NCBI RefSeq assembly: GCF_029919115.1
Contig: NZ_CP123990.1
Location: 1,426,001 to 1,490,000 of the forward strand
DNA length: 64,000 bases
Source of the DNA: Variovorax paradoxus
Lineage (GTDB): Bacteria; Pseudomonadota; Gammaproteobacteria; Burkholderiales; Burkholderiaceae_C
Direction: 5' to 3'
This document shows positions 43,760 to 52,469 of this stretch, in pieces (the first letter of the stretch is position 1; every line of letters starts with the position of its first letter). Made by a program: the position numbers and the translations under genes. Under the pieces are notes generated by a model. The model was not told the DNA's origin. It searched no databases and worked only from the letters and a program-made list of their open reading frames with translations.

Positions 43760-46360
43760 TCAAGCCGGGGCTCGCTCGGCCATATCGACCGACAGCACAG
43801 CTTGCAGCACCTGGGCCTCTTCCACCGGTTTCACGAAGTGGCCGTCCATGCCGGCGCGCCTGCTCTTTTCGCGGTCTGCCGGCTGGCCGAACCCGGTCAG
43901 CGAAAAAATCTTGAGAGGCGCTGATTCACCCAGTTCTTTTCGCAGCAGCGCGGCCAGCTCGTAGCCGTCCATCACCGGCAAGCCGATGTCCAGAAAGGCG
44001 ACCTCCGGCTTGAACGACGAGGCAAGCGTCAAGGCCGCGGCCGGGTCGTAGGCCACCCGCGCGTCGTGCCCGTGCTCGCGGAATATTGCGCCGAGCAGGT
44101 CCGCGGCATCCTGGTTGTCGTCGACGATCAACACCTTGCGGCGAAGCACGGCGCCGCTCGAAAGCGCAAGCGCCTCGGGCGAGATGGCCTTCAACTGGTC
44201 GCTGGAGGGCAGCGGCAGGCGAACCGTGAACTCGCTGCCTTGTCCCGGCCCGGCACTGCGGGCTTGTACCGTGCCGTTGTGCGCGGCAACCAGGCTCTTG
44301 ACCAGCGCCAGGCCCACGCCGAGCCCGCCTGCGGCGCGCTCGATCGTTTGCGCCCCCTGGTAGAACAGGTCGAAGACCTTGGGCAGCGCGTCTTCTTCGA
44401 TGCCCCGCCCGTTGTCGGTCACGGAGATGACCACGTCGCCTTGTTCCTGCCGTGTTTCCAGATGAATGACGCCGCCCAACGGGGTGTAGCGCGCGGCATT
44501 GGTCAGCAGATTGCTGATCACCTGGGCCAAGCGCGTCGGGTCTCCATGCCAGAGCATCGCGCTGTCCGGATAGAGGGCATTCAGTGTGTGCTGGCGCTGC
44601 TCCATCAGCACGCTCACCATTTCGACGGCCTTTGCAAGCACCGATGCCAGCTGAACCGTTTCTTCGCGCAGCGTCAACTTGCCCCGGGTCACGCGCGACA
44701 CGTCCATCAGGTCGTCGACCAGCCGGATCAGGTGCTGAACCTGGCGGTGGATGGCGTCCTGCTCCTTCGAGGTCTTGAGGTCTCCGCGCCGCTTCATCAA
44801 CTCGAGCGCAGTGACGATCGGCGCCAGCGGATTGCGAAGTTCGTGCCCGAGCACCGCAAGAAATTCGTCCTTCGCCCGGCTGGCGCGTTCGAGATCGCGC
44901 AGGAGCGCTTCGCGCTCGGCGCTCGCCCGCTCCTGTCCCCGCCGTGAGGCGACGAGGTCGGTCACGTCCACGGCAATCAGCATCAGGCCGTACAGGCGGT
45001 CGACCCGCTTCAGCGGCTGCACACTGAGCTTGAAATAGCGTTCATCGAGGCGCCCGCTGCCGGCGCGCTCGACCAGGGTCAGGTGCTCTTCGGCCACATA
45101 GGGGTGACCGGATTCGAAGGCCTCGTCCAGGATGCGCAGCGTGTCGTCACGCGCGCAAAGCTCGGGCAGTGCCTGCGCGTAGGTTTTTCCTTCAAGGTCG
45201 AACTTGCCCACCATCGACTTGTAGACATCGTTGGCCAGTTCGAACCGGTGCTCGGTGCCCACCAGCAACGCCGCGGCAACAGGCGCCTGGCGCAGCAGGT
45301 CGTTTCGTTCGCTCTCGGCTTCTTCGCGCGCCACGCGCTCCGTAACGTCGCGCGAAAAGCAGCGCGTGTAGCGCAGCACCCCGTTTTCGAAACGGCCGTT
45401 CGACTGGATGAGAACGTGCTTGATGGCGCCGTCCTTGCAGACGAGGCGGGCCGGGTAGTTGCGCAGCGTTTCCCCCGCGCTGAGCCGCTTGAGAATGTCC
45501 TGGATCACCGGCTGGTCGAGATGAAACCGCGTGATGTGCTGGCCGATGTATTCGTCGGCGCTGTAGCCCAGCAGCTCGAGTTCCGCCCGGTTGGCCCAGA
45601 GGATCGTGCCGTCGGCCGCCACCTGGTGCAGGCCTTCCGCGGCGTTCTCGGCGAAGTCAGCCAAGTCGCGCTCGCGCGCACGCGTGGATTCTTCAGCCTG
45701 GCGCCGGCGCAGCACTTCGTCGTCCAGCGACAGCACCTTTTGCTGGAGCACCGCGATCTCGGCCGGCGCCATGATGGCCGTGCCGCCGATGGGAATCACC
45801 CGGGAATGCGCCTGGCACACATGGCGGAATACCGCGGCGTGCGCCGTGCCCGGGAATACGGAGAGCGGATAGCCGCAAAAAAGCTCGAACTCGCGCCGGG
45901 TGGCAAGTCGGTTCCAGTAACCCTCCAGCAAGAGCGCATCTTCATGCTTGCCGTCCGCGCAAAGAAGAGCGACCAGCTCGCCGTAGATGCGGAGCTTTCC
46001 GCGGCCTTGCAGGGTATCGAGCAGGCCCCCGACCAGCTGGTTGAACAGGCGTTCGTCGGGCTTGCCGTTCAACACGATTTGTCCGAGCGCTTCCGCGGCG
46101 TCCACGAAAACGATGTTGTCGTCGGGGCCAACCCCGGACAGGCGCATGCGGAAATTGCGGCGATGTGCCTCGGTGGCAAGAATCAGGGCGCAACCGCCTT
46201 CAGCCAGGGCTTCGGCCAGAAAGTCGGCTGCCGACGCGATCAGGATCTTTTCGTCGTCGTAGAACTGCACCTGGTGGGCGCAAGGGGCGCCGGTGTCGCT
46301 GGCAGGGAGAAGATGGGCGCTCATGCCGCACATTTTCAGGCCTGCTCGACTCATCGGCAT
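43760..46360 (-). CDS. Hybrid sensor histidine kinase: MEDS, PAS, PAS, HisKA, HATPase, receiver
   Basis: An 866-residue soluble signalling protein. It starts with a MEDS domain (about 25-190, as in DcmR/MEDS sensors, HQVQFYDDEKILI), then two PAS domains (about 230-350 and 355-470). HisKA follows with the phospho-acceptor His506 in GHELRNPL, then an ATPase domain with NAARYTPLGG and GRGIEEDALPKVFDLF, and a C-terminal receiver with phospho-acceptor Asp791 in FLDIGLPVMDG. No transmembrane segment and no adjacent output gene. Start may be at 46360 or 46324. Confidence 0.93.
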   Translation of the reverse strand: MPMSRAGLKMCGMSAHLLPASDTGAPCAHQVQFYDDEKILIASAADFLAEALAEGGCALILATEAHRRNFRMRLSGVGPDDNIVFVDAAEALGQIVLNGKPDERLFNQLVGGLLDTLQGRGKLRIYGELVALLCADGKHEDALLLEGYWNRLATRREFELFCGYPLSVFPGTAHAAVFRHVCQAHSRVIPIGGTAIMAPAEIAVLQQKVLSLDDEVLRRRQAEESTRARERDLADFAENAAEGLHQVAADGTILWANRAELELLGYSADEYIGQHITRFHLDQPVIQDILKRLSAGETLRNYPARLVCKDGAIKHVLIQSNGRFENGVLRYTRCFSRDVTERVAREEAESERNDLLRQAPVAAALLVGTEHRFELANDVYKSMVGKFDLEGKTYAQALPELCARDDTLRILDEAFESGHPYVAEEHLTLVERAGSGRLDERYFKLSVQPLKRVDRLYGLMLIAVDVTDLVASRRGQERASAEREALLRDLERASRAKDEFLAVLGHELRNPLAPIVTALELMKRRGDLKTSKEQDAIHRQVQHLIRLVDDLMDVSRVTRGKLTLREETVQLASVLAKAVEMVSVLMEQRQHTLNALYPDSAMLWHGDPTRLAQVISNLLTNAARYTPLGGVIHLETRQEQGDVVISVTDNGRGIEEDALPKVFDLFYQGAQTIERAAGGLGVGLALVKSLVAAHNGTVQARSAGPGQGSEFTVRLPLPSSDQLKAISPEALALSSGAVLRRKVLIVDDNQDAADLLGAIFREHGHDARVAYDPAAALTLASSFKPEVAFLDIGLPVMDGYELAALLRKELGESAPLKIFSLTGFGQPADREKSRRAGMDGHFVKPVEEAQVLQAVLSVDMAERAPA

Positions 46361-46461
46361 ACATCACAGGACACTGTCCGACACGCGCTTTACACGATAG
46401 GGCGCTCCGGCCCCACCGAATGCCGGACGCGCGTGCGTCCGGCGCTTTCCAAATCAGCGGA

Positions 46462-46599
46462 TCAGCAGTTGCCCTTCTTGGCCTGTCCTGGCGGGCATTG
46501 CTTTCCGTAGCCACCACCGCCGTGGCCCGGGCCGTCGGTGTAGACGGCACAGCCGCCGAGCATTGCTGTTGCGAGGAGTGCGGCGAATAGTTTCTTCAT
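46462..46599 (-). CDS. Small lipoprotein
   Basis: A 45-residue precursor with a lipoprotein signal (MKKLFAALLATAMLGGC, lipobox LGGC), leaving a mature peptide of about 29 residues rich in Gly, with two more cysteines (KQCPPGQAKKGNC). Likely anchored in the outer membrane. Function unknown; such small cysteine-containing lipoproteins are common and poorly studied. Confidence 0.8.
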   Translation of the reverse strand: MKKLFAALLATAMLGGCAVYTDGPGHGGGGYGKQCPPGQAKKGNC

Positions 46600-46900
46600 G
46601 GGGAGCTTTCGAATTTTTTGGAATTCGAGCATAGCTGTCGTGCCCGGCCTTCCAACGGTCGTCAGCGGTTTCTCCGTGTAGGACTTCACGACGCGTGGCT
46701 TCGATCGGATGCGGAGCGCCGCGCGGCAGGAAACCCCGGGGATCCGGCACATTTCGGCAATCTCGCCTGGAACCTGCTCCGCCGGCCGTGCTTTCCGAAG
46801 AAGACCTGCCCGATGATCCGGCCGCACGTGCATGCGGCGCGGAAACGTGTTGCAGCTCTTCGAACAACGCGGGCGCGGGGCCCGCCCACAGGGATGGCCT
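46600..46900. other. Gene-free stretch
   Basis: About 300 bases between two divergent lipoprotein genes. Open frames exist on both strands but none has family resemblance or a ribosome-binding site. No clear promoter or repeat seen. Confidence 0.5.
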
Positions 46901-47296
46901 ATGCCGAAACAATCAAGACACGACATCGCGCGGAAAAGCGGGCGGCTGGCAAGTCGCCTCGCTGTACTCGGCGCTTCTGCGGTGCTGGCGGGCTGCGCCG
47001 TGGGCGTCGGCTTCGGCATTCCGCTGGCCCCAGGGCTGTCGCTCAGCGTGGGTGTCGGCTCCGGTGGGCCGAGCCTGGGCCTGAGCACCGGCTGGGGGCC
47101 GCTCGGCGCGGGCATCAGCGTGAACCCTCGCGGCCAGCTCGTCGGCAGTGCAGGCATCGGCGTGGGTGCGGGGCCGGTGGGCGTCGGGGTCGGCCGCAGT
47201 GTGGTGCTGCACGACCCGCAACAACCGCCGGCCTACGCGTTGCCCGAGGCACCCACCTATGGCGTTGGCCAGCCCGGCGATCCCATGGCGCCCTGA
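46901..47296 (+). CDS. Glycine-rich lipoprotein
   Basis: A 131-residue precursor with a signal peptide ending in lipobox LAGC (about residue 31). It is followed by a Gly/Val/Ser-rich body with beta-like repeats (GVGFGIPLAPGLSLSVGVG, then GWGPLGAGISVNPRG) and a Pro-rich tail. Function unknown. Start at MPKQSRHD preferred to an upstream in-frame ATG because the signal peptide then has a normal length. Confidence 0.75.
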   Translation: MPKQSRHDIARKSGRLASRLAVLGASAVLAGCAVGVGFGIPLAPGLSLSVGVGSGGPSLGLSTGWGPLGAGISVNPRGQLVGSAGIGVGAGPVGVGVGRSVVLHDPQQPPAYALPEAPTYGVGQPGDPMAP

Positions 47297-47317
47297 GGTT
47301 CAGACGCCCGTTGCGGC

Positions 47318-48298
47318 TCAGGGCTGGAAGCCGGACCGGCGCACTACCGGCTCCCATTGCTGACGGAAGGCCTTGAGCATTTGCACGGTCTCGGCCTGCG
47401 TGCTGACGATGGGTGTGATGTAGGCGGCATTGGCGGCCTTCTGCAAGGCCGGGTCTTGCATCACGTCGCGGATGGCGGCGGCCAGCAACTGCACCTTGGC
47501 GGGCGGCATCGTGGCGGGCGCGAAGAAGGTGTTCCAGCCGTCGGCATCGATCTTCATGCCGGCCTCGCGGAAGGTGGGAATCGCCGGCGCGAAGCTCACA
47601 CGCTTCTTGCCCGACACAGCCAGGATGCGGATCTTGCCGGCCAGATGCTGGCCATAGAGCGAGTCGAGCGTGTCGATCGCAATCGGCAAGCTGCCGCCGC
47701 TCAGGTCGGCCGACAGCGGCGCCGATCCGCCGTAGCCCTTGATCTGCGGCTGCACGCTGAGCGCGTCGCCCACCATCAGGCCGAAGAAGTGGGGCAGGCT
47801 GCCGGTTGCCGGCACGCCGAAGACGGCTTCTTCCGGATGCGCCCAGAGCCGGCCCACCAGGAACATGGCGCGGTCGAGCTGCAGCTTGTTGCCCACCGCC
47901 AGCGCAAAGTCGTAGCTGCTGACCTGCGAGACCGGCACAAAGTCCCTGTCGGGGTCGTAGCCCGCGTCCTTGAACACGAGCGGCGCCACCACCATCACGG
48001 CGGGGTTGCCGAGCATCAGCACGTTCTGTCCCGCGGGCGCGCGCTTGACCTCCTTGGCTGCAAGCCGGCCGCCTTCGCCGGGGCGGTTCTCGACGGTGGT
48101 TGCCACGCCGAGCTTGGCGCCGAGCCGCTCGGCCACCAGGCGGGCGATGCGGTCGGTACTGCCGCCGGCGGTGTAGCCCACCACCAGCGTCAGCGGACCG
48201 TCGAGAGCGGGCGCCTGGGCATGGGCGAGGGGCGCGGCACACGCGCCGAGCGCCAGGCACCATGCGGTGAGCTTTCGGCGGGAAAGAAAAACAGACAT
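47318..48298 (-). CDS. Bug-family tripartite-type periplasmic solute-binding protein
   Basis: A 326-residue protein with an N-terminal signal peptide (to about LAHAQA, residue 29) and the TctC/Bug fold: LTLVVGYTAGGSTDRIARLVAERL, VENRPGEGG, PAIPTFREAGM. Such proteins bind carboxylates or similar small acids in the periplasm, and most lack cognate TctA/TctB membrane genes, as here. Divergent from a MarR-type regulator, which probably controls it through the palindrome at 48432-48446. Confidence 0.92.
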   Translation of the reverse strand: MSVFLSRRKLTAWCLALGACAAPLAHAQAPALDGPLTLVVGYTAGGSTDRIARLVAERLGAKLGVATTVENRPGEGGRLAAKEVKRAPAGQNVLMLGNPAVMVVAPLVFKDAGYDPDRDFVPVSQVSSYDFALAVGNKLQLDRAMFLVGRLWAHPEEAVFGVPATGSLPHFFGLMVGDALSVQPQIKGYGGSAPLSADLSGGSLPIAIDTLDSLYGQHLAGKIRILAVSGKKRVSFAPAIPTFREAGMKIDADGWNTFFAPATMPPAKVQLLAAAIRDVMQDPALQKAANAAYITPIVSTQAETVQMLKAFRQQWEPVVRRSGFQP

Positions 48299-48431
48299 GG
48301 GTCCTCCTGCTGCGTTATTTGCGAACGGGTGCGCGCAGGTTTTCACGGCGACAATCGCCGGCCCGCTTCGTTTCAACCCGTGTAATTTGTTACTGGTTTA
48401 TACGTACGCAACAATCAGTTGATCTAATCCA

Positions 48432-48446
48432 TCAATTGCCAATTGA
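48432..48446. promoter_or_regulatory. Putative MarR operator
   Basis: TCAATTG-C-CAATTGA is a perfect inverted repeat with a one-base centre, in the AT-rich gap between the Bug gene and the divergent MarR gene. Size and symmetry fit a MarR dimer. Confidence 0.65.
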
Positions 48447-48498
48447 GGCGTGCGAGTCACACTGCGCCGTCGCCTCTCACACCCGTTAGAACCTTTCC

Positions 48499-49065
48499 AT
48501 GCACGGCACGCAAGGTATGCAAGCTTTTCCCGATGCAGGCGACTTGCGCACGCCGCAATCCCTGAACGACCTGCTGCTGTATCGGCTTTCGCGCGCGGTG
48601 CGCACCAGCAGCGGCATGGCGACCCGACTTGTGGAGGGGGGCTTCGGCATCACGCGCCGCGAATGGGGAATGATCGCCACGCTTGCACAGCAGGGCGAGA
48701 TGCGGTCTTCGGCGCTGGCCGCGCACCTGCACCTGGACCGCGTGCGCACCTCGCGCGGCCTGCGGGGCCTGGTCGAAAAGAAGCTGGTGGTGCGCCGGCA
48801 GGATGCGGACGACCGGCGCGAAGTGCATGTGCGGCTGAGCGCCTCGGGCCGCGAGCTCTACGAAAAGGTGTTTCCGCGCATCGCCGGGCTCAACACCGAT
48901 CTGCTCGAGGGCATCGAGCCCGCGCACCTGGACATCTTCTTGCAGTGCCTGCGGCACCTCGAAGAACGCGCGAACACGTTGAGTGCACAAGGCGCGGTGG
49001 TGGAGAAGGCCAACCGGCGCTCCGGCGGCACGCGGCACCGGTGGCCGGAGTCCGGCACGGCTTAG
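48499..49065 (+). CDS. MarR-family transcriptional regulator
   Basis: A 188-residue regulator with a winged helix-turn-helix (about 50-115: RREWGMIATLAQQGEMRSSALAAHL, given here by its ends RREWG and AAHL) and the wing DADDRREVHVRLSASG. MarR proteins usually respond to aromatic or carboxylic ligands. Divergent from the Bug binding protein, so its ligand may be the transported compound. A shorter start at Met7 is possible. Confidence 0.92.
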   Translation: MHGTQGMQAFPDAGDLRTPQSLNDLLLYRLSRAVRTSSGMATRLVEGGFGITRREWGMIATLAQQGEMRSSALAAHLHLDRVRTSRGLRGLVEKKLVVRRQDADDRREVHVRLSASGRELYEKVFPRIAGLNTDLLEGIEPAHLDIFLQCLRHLEERANTLSAQGAVVEKANRRSGGTRHRWPESGTA

Positions 49066-49113
49066 CGGCCCTGTCCCTGGCGTGCCTTGGCAGGCGAATC
49101 GCGGAGTTCGGCT

Positions 49114-49809
49114 TCAGCTCCCCGGCACGATAAAGCTGGGATGCCGCGCGCAGATTTCCGGCAGCGAGCTCAGCGTGCCCGAGAGGTGCTCGCGCAGCGC
49201 CTTCTGCGCGCCGGCACTGTCGCCTTGCGCAATGGCGCGCACGATGGCGCGGTGGTCGCGAAGAATTGCCTCGGTCTTGCCCGCGGTGGGCAGGTGCAGG
49301 CGCCGCAGCCGGTCGACGTGGCCTGAAACGCGGCTCACCATGTCCCACAGGCTCGGCACCCCGGCCGCCTCGTACATCAGGTGATGAAACTTGCGGTCGG
49401 CGCCGACGAAGTCGCCGTACTGCCGTTCCGCCGCCAGCGTTGCCTGCAGCGCGATCTGTGTCTTGAGCTGCGCCACGAGATCGGGCGTGGCCTGCTCGGC
49501 CAGCTGGTGCACGATCTCGAGCTCGATCGAGCGGCGCAGAAAGTGCGCCTGCCGGGCCGCGTCGATGTCGATACGGCTGACCAGCGTCGCATGCTGGGGA
49601 AACACATCCACCAAGCCTTCTTCGGCCAGCCGCAGCAAGGCCTCGCGCACGGGTGTCTGGCTCACGCCGAACCTGTCGGCCAGCTCTTGCCGAACCAGCA
49701 CTGTGCCGGGCACGAGTTCAAGCGAAAGAATGGCATCGCGCAGCTTCTCGAGCACCTGTGGTGCTGCGAGGCGCGTGCGGTCGAGTCGGATCCGGGTGAG
49801 GGCGGTCAT
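49114..49809 (-). CDS. GntR-family (FadR/FCD) transcriptional regulator
   Basis: A 231-residue regulator with an N-terminal GntR winged helix (about 15-80, RQELADRFGVSQTPVREALLRL) and a C-terminal FCD domain with metal-binding histidines (FHHLMYEAAG, HVDRL, DHRAIVRAI). FCD regulators sense organic acids. Divergent from the IlvD-type dehydratase operon, its probable target, with an operator-like site between them. Confidence 0.94.
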   Translation of the reverse strand: MTALTRIRLDRTRLAAPQVLEKLRDAILSLELVPGTVLVRQELADRFGVSQTPVREALLRLAEEGLVDVFPQHATLVSRIDIDAARQAHFLRRSIELEIVHQLAEQATPDLVAQLKTQIALQATLAAERQYGDFVGADRKFHHLMYEAAGVPSLWDMVSRVSGHVDRLRRLHLPTAGKTEAILRDHRAIVRAIAQGDSAGAQKALREHLSGTLSSLPEICARHPSFIVPGS

Positions 49810-49834
49810 TCGCTGGAATTCTCGCTTTGCTGAA

Positions 49835-49846
49835 CTGATATATTAG
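49835..49846. promoter_or_regulatory. Putative GntR operator
   Basis: CTGATATATTAG is a near-perfect palindrome (10 of 12 positions) in an AT-rich block between the divergent GntR gene and the dehydratase operon. Confidence 0.5.
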
Positions 49847-49921
49847 TGTTTTAATGTAGTTGATTCCACAAAGGCCACTGGTTCAGCCATCCGGTTCAGT
49901 TCCTCCGTTTCAGCCCCCCCG

Positions 49922-51649
49922 ATGCAACGCTCCTACGACACCCTGCGCAGCGCCCGCTGGTTCGCACCCGACGACTTTCGCTCCTTCGGCCATCGCTCGC
50001 GCGTGATGCAGATGGGCTACGCGCCCACCGACTGGGTCGGCAAACCGATCATCGCCATCGTCAACACGTGGAGCGATGCCAACCAGTGTCACTCGCACTT
50101 CAAGCAGCGTGTGGACGACGTCAAGCGCGGCATCTTCCAGGCCGGCGGCTTTCCGCTGGAGCTGCCCGCCATCTCGCTGTCCGAGAGCATGGTCAAGCCG
50201 ACCACCATGCTCTACCGCAACTTCCTGGCGATGGAAACCGAAGAGCTGCTGCGCAGCCATCCCATCGACGGCGCCGTGCTGATGGGCGGCTGCGACAAGA
50301 CCACGCCGGGCCTCACCATGGGCGCGCTCAGCATGGGCCTGCCGTTCATCTACCTGCCGGCCGGCCCCATGCTGCGGGGCAACTGGCGGGGGCAGGTGCT
50401 GGGCTCTGGCTCGGACGCCTTCAAGTATTGGGACCAGCGCCGCGCCGGCCAGCTGAGCGACCAGGCCTGGCAAGAAATGGAAGCCGGCATTGCGCGCAGC
50501 CATGGCACCTGCATGACCATGGGCACCGCGGCCACCATGATGGGCATTGCCGAAGCCGTCGGTTTTTCGCTGCCGGGCGCATCGAGCATTCCGGCGGCCG
50601 ATGCCAACCATGTGCGCATGAGCGCCGAATGCGGCCGCCGCATCGTCGAGATGGTGTGGGAAGACCTGACGCCCGCCAAGATGCTCACGCGCGCCAACTT
50701 CGAAAACGGCATCGCCTGCGCCATGGCCATGGGCTGCAGCACCAACGCCATCGTCCACCTGATTGCCATGTCGCGCCGCGCCGGCCACCCGGTCACGCTG
50801 GACGACTTCGATGCCGCAAGCCGCCGGGTGCCGGTGGTCGCCAACATCCGGCCTAGCGGCGATACCTATCTGATGGAAGATTTCTTCTACGCCGGCGGCC
50901 TGCCCGCGATGCTGGAGCGCATTCGCGGCCACCTGAACACCGAGGCGCGCACGGTCAACGGCCGCACCATCGGCCAGAACATCGAGGGCGCCGAGGTGTT
51001 CAACGATGACGTGATCCGGCCGCTCGAGAACCCCATCTATGCCGAAGGTGCGCTTGCCGTGCTGCGCGGCAACATCGCCCCCGATGGCGTGGTGATCAAG
51101 CCGAGCGCATGCGCGCCGCACCTTCTGCAGCACACCGGCCGCGCGCTGGTGTTCGACGACTACCCCGCGCTCAAGAAGGCAGTGGACGATCCCGAGCTGG
51201 ACGTGACCGGCGACGATATCCTGGTGCTGCGCAATGCCGGCCCGCGCGGTGCCGGCATGCCCGAGTGGGGCATGCTGCCGATTCCCACCAAGCTGCTGAA
51301 GCAGGGCGTGAAAGACATGCTGCGCCTGTCTGACGCGCGCATGAGCGGCACCAGCTACGGCGGCTGCCTGCTGCACTGCTCGCCGGAGGCGGCTGTCGGC
51401 GGCCCGCTGGCACTGGTGCGCACAGGAGACCGCATCTCCGTCGACGTGCCCGCGCGGCGCATTCACCTGGAGGTGAGCGACGAGGAGCTGGCCAGCCGCA
51501 AGGCCGCATGGACACCGCCGCCGCCGCGCTACGAGCGCGGCTACGGGTGGATGTTCGGCCGCCACATCCTGCAAGCCAACGAGGGCTGCGACTTCGACTT
51601 TCTCGAAACCGCGTTCGGCAAGCCGGTGCCCGAGCCCGACATTTTCTGA
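49922..51649 (+). CDS. IlvD/Edd-family sugar-acid dehydratase
   Basis: A 575-residue Fe-S dehydratase. Cluster-ligand cysteines appear in GGCDKTTPG, SHGTCMTMGTA and MGCSTNAIVH, with the family C-terminal pattern MLRLSDARMSGTSYGG. It resembles L-arabonate/D-xylonate dehydratases more than IlvD, and is set beside an aldolase-like gene and a binding protein rather than branched-chain genes. It should convert an aldonate-type acid to its 2-keto-3-deoxy form. Exact substrate not determinable. First gene of a three-gene operon opposite the GntR regulator. Confidence 0.92.
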   Translation: MQRSYDTLRSARWFAPDDFRSFGHRSRVMQMGYAPTDWVGKPIIAIVNTWSDANQCHSHFKQRVDDVKRGIFQAGGFPLELPAISLSESMVKPTTMLYRNFLAMETEELLRSHPIDGAVLMGGCDKTTPGLTMGALSMGLPFIYLPAGPMLRGNWRGQVLGSGSDAFKYWDQRRAGQLSDQAWQEMEAGIARSHGTCMTMGTAATMMGIAEAVGFSLPGASSIPAADANHVRMSAECGRRIVEMVWEDLTPAKMLTRANFENGIACAMAMGCSTNAIVHLIAMSRRAGHPVTLDDFDAASRRVPVVANIRPSGDTYLMEDFFYAGGLPAMLERIRGHLNTEARTVNGRTIGQNIEGAEVFNDDVIRPLENPIYAEGALAVLRGNIAPDGVVIKPSACAPHLLQHTGRALVFDDYPALKKAVDDPELDVTGDDILVLRNAGPRGAGMPEWGMLPIPTKLLKQGVKDMLRLSDARMSGTSYGGCLLHCSPEAAVGGPLALVRTGDRISVDVPARRIHLEVSDEELASRKAAWTPPPPRYERGYGWMFGRHILQANEGCDFDFLETAFGKPVPEPDIF

Positions 51650-51703
51650 AGACCGCTTTTCCTCCATACCGAATCAACGCCCAAGCAAACGGAGACCCCC
51701 GAC

Positions 51704-52414
51704 GTGAATCCCCAAACCCGCGAGAAGCTGATGCAGGTCAGCACCGCCACCCTGTGCACGGCCCTGTTCAAGCGCGGCCTGCGCAACCAGTTCATCCAGA
51801 ACGTGCATCCGCTCAACCCTTCGCTGCCCAACATGGTGGGCGAGGCCTTCACGCTGCGCTACATGCCCGCGCGCGAAGACCTGAACCCGATCACCGTGTT
51901 CAACGACCGCAGCCATCCGCAGCGCCAGGCCGTGGAGCAATGCCCCGTGGGCGCGGTGCTGCTGATGGACAGCCGCAAGGACGCGCGCGCCGCATCGGCC
52001 GGCGGCATTCTGGTGAGCCGGCTCATGAAGCGCGGCGTGGCGGGCGTGGTCACCGACGGCGGTTTTCGCGACAGCCCCGACATCGCGAAGCTGGGCTTCC
52101 CCGCCTACCACCAGCGCCCGAGCGCGCCGACCAACCTCACGCTGCACCAGGCCATCGACATCAACGTACCCATCGGCTGCGGCGACGTGGCCGTGTGGCC
52201 TGGCGACGTGGTGGTGGGCGATGCAGAGGGCGTCATCGTGATTCCGGCGGACATTGCCGACGAAGTCGCGGCCGAGGCCACGGAGATGACGGTCTTCGAA
52301 GACTTCGTGCAAGAGAAGGTGCTCGAAGGCCGCTCGATCCTCGGCCTTTATCCGCCGACGGAAGAGCAAAGCCGCACCGAGTTCGCTGCCTGGCGGCAGG
52401 CCCGCGGCCGCTGA
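51704..52414 (+). CDS. RraA-like / HMG aldolase family protein
   Basis: A 236-residue protein of the RraA/4-hydroxy-4-methyl-2-oxoglutarate aldolase superfamily: GGILVSRLMKRGVAGVVTDGGFRD contains the Asp/Arg active-site motif, followed by WPGDVVVGDAEGVIVIP. It begins at GTG 51704, with GGAG ten bases upstream. Next to a dehydratase it probably cleaves or otherwise processes the keto-acid product rather than regulating RNase E. Confidence 0.9.
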   Translation: MNPQTREKLMQVSTATLCTALFKRGLRNQFIQNVHPLNPSLPNMVGEAFTLRYMPAREDLNPITVFNDRSHPQRQAVEQCPVGAVLLMDSRKDARAASAGGILVSRLMKRGVAGVVTDGGFRDSPDIAKLGFPAYHQRPSAPTNLTLHQAIDINVPIGCGDVAVWPGDVVVGDAEGVIVIPADIADEVAAEATEMTVFEDFVQEKVLEGRSILGLYPPTEEQSRTEFAAWRQARGR

Positions 52415-52469
52415 CCGCCCGGCTTTCATTCATCCGACCACGACAACTACATCAACGAGAGACAAGACC

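Noticed and set aside
46618..46900. Open frames in the gap between the lipoprotein genes
   Set aside because: Composition typical of non-coding frames in GC-rich DNA, no start context, no recognisable domain.
48419..48435. TTGAT-N7-ATCAA as an FNR box
   Set aside because: FNR boxes need a 4-base spacer; the 7-base spacing and the MarR context make an operator half-site more likely.
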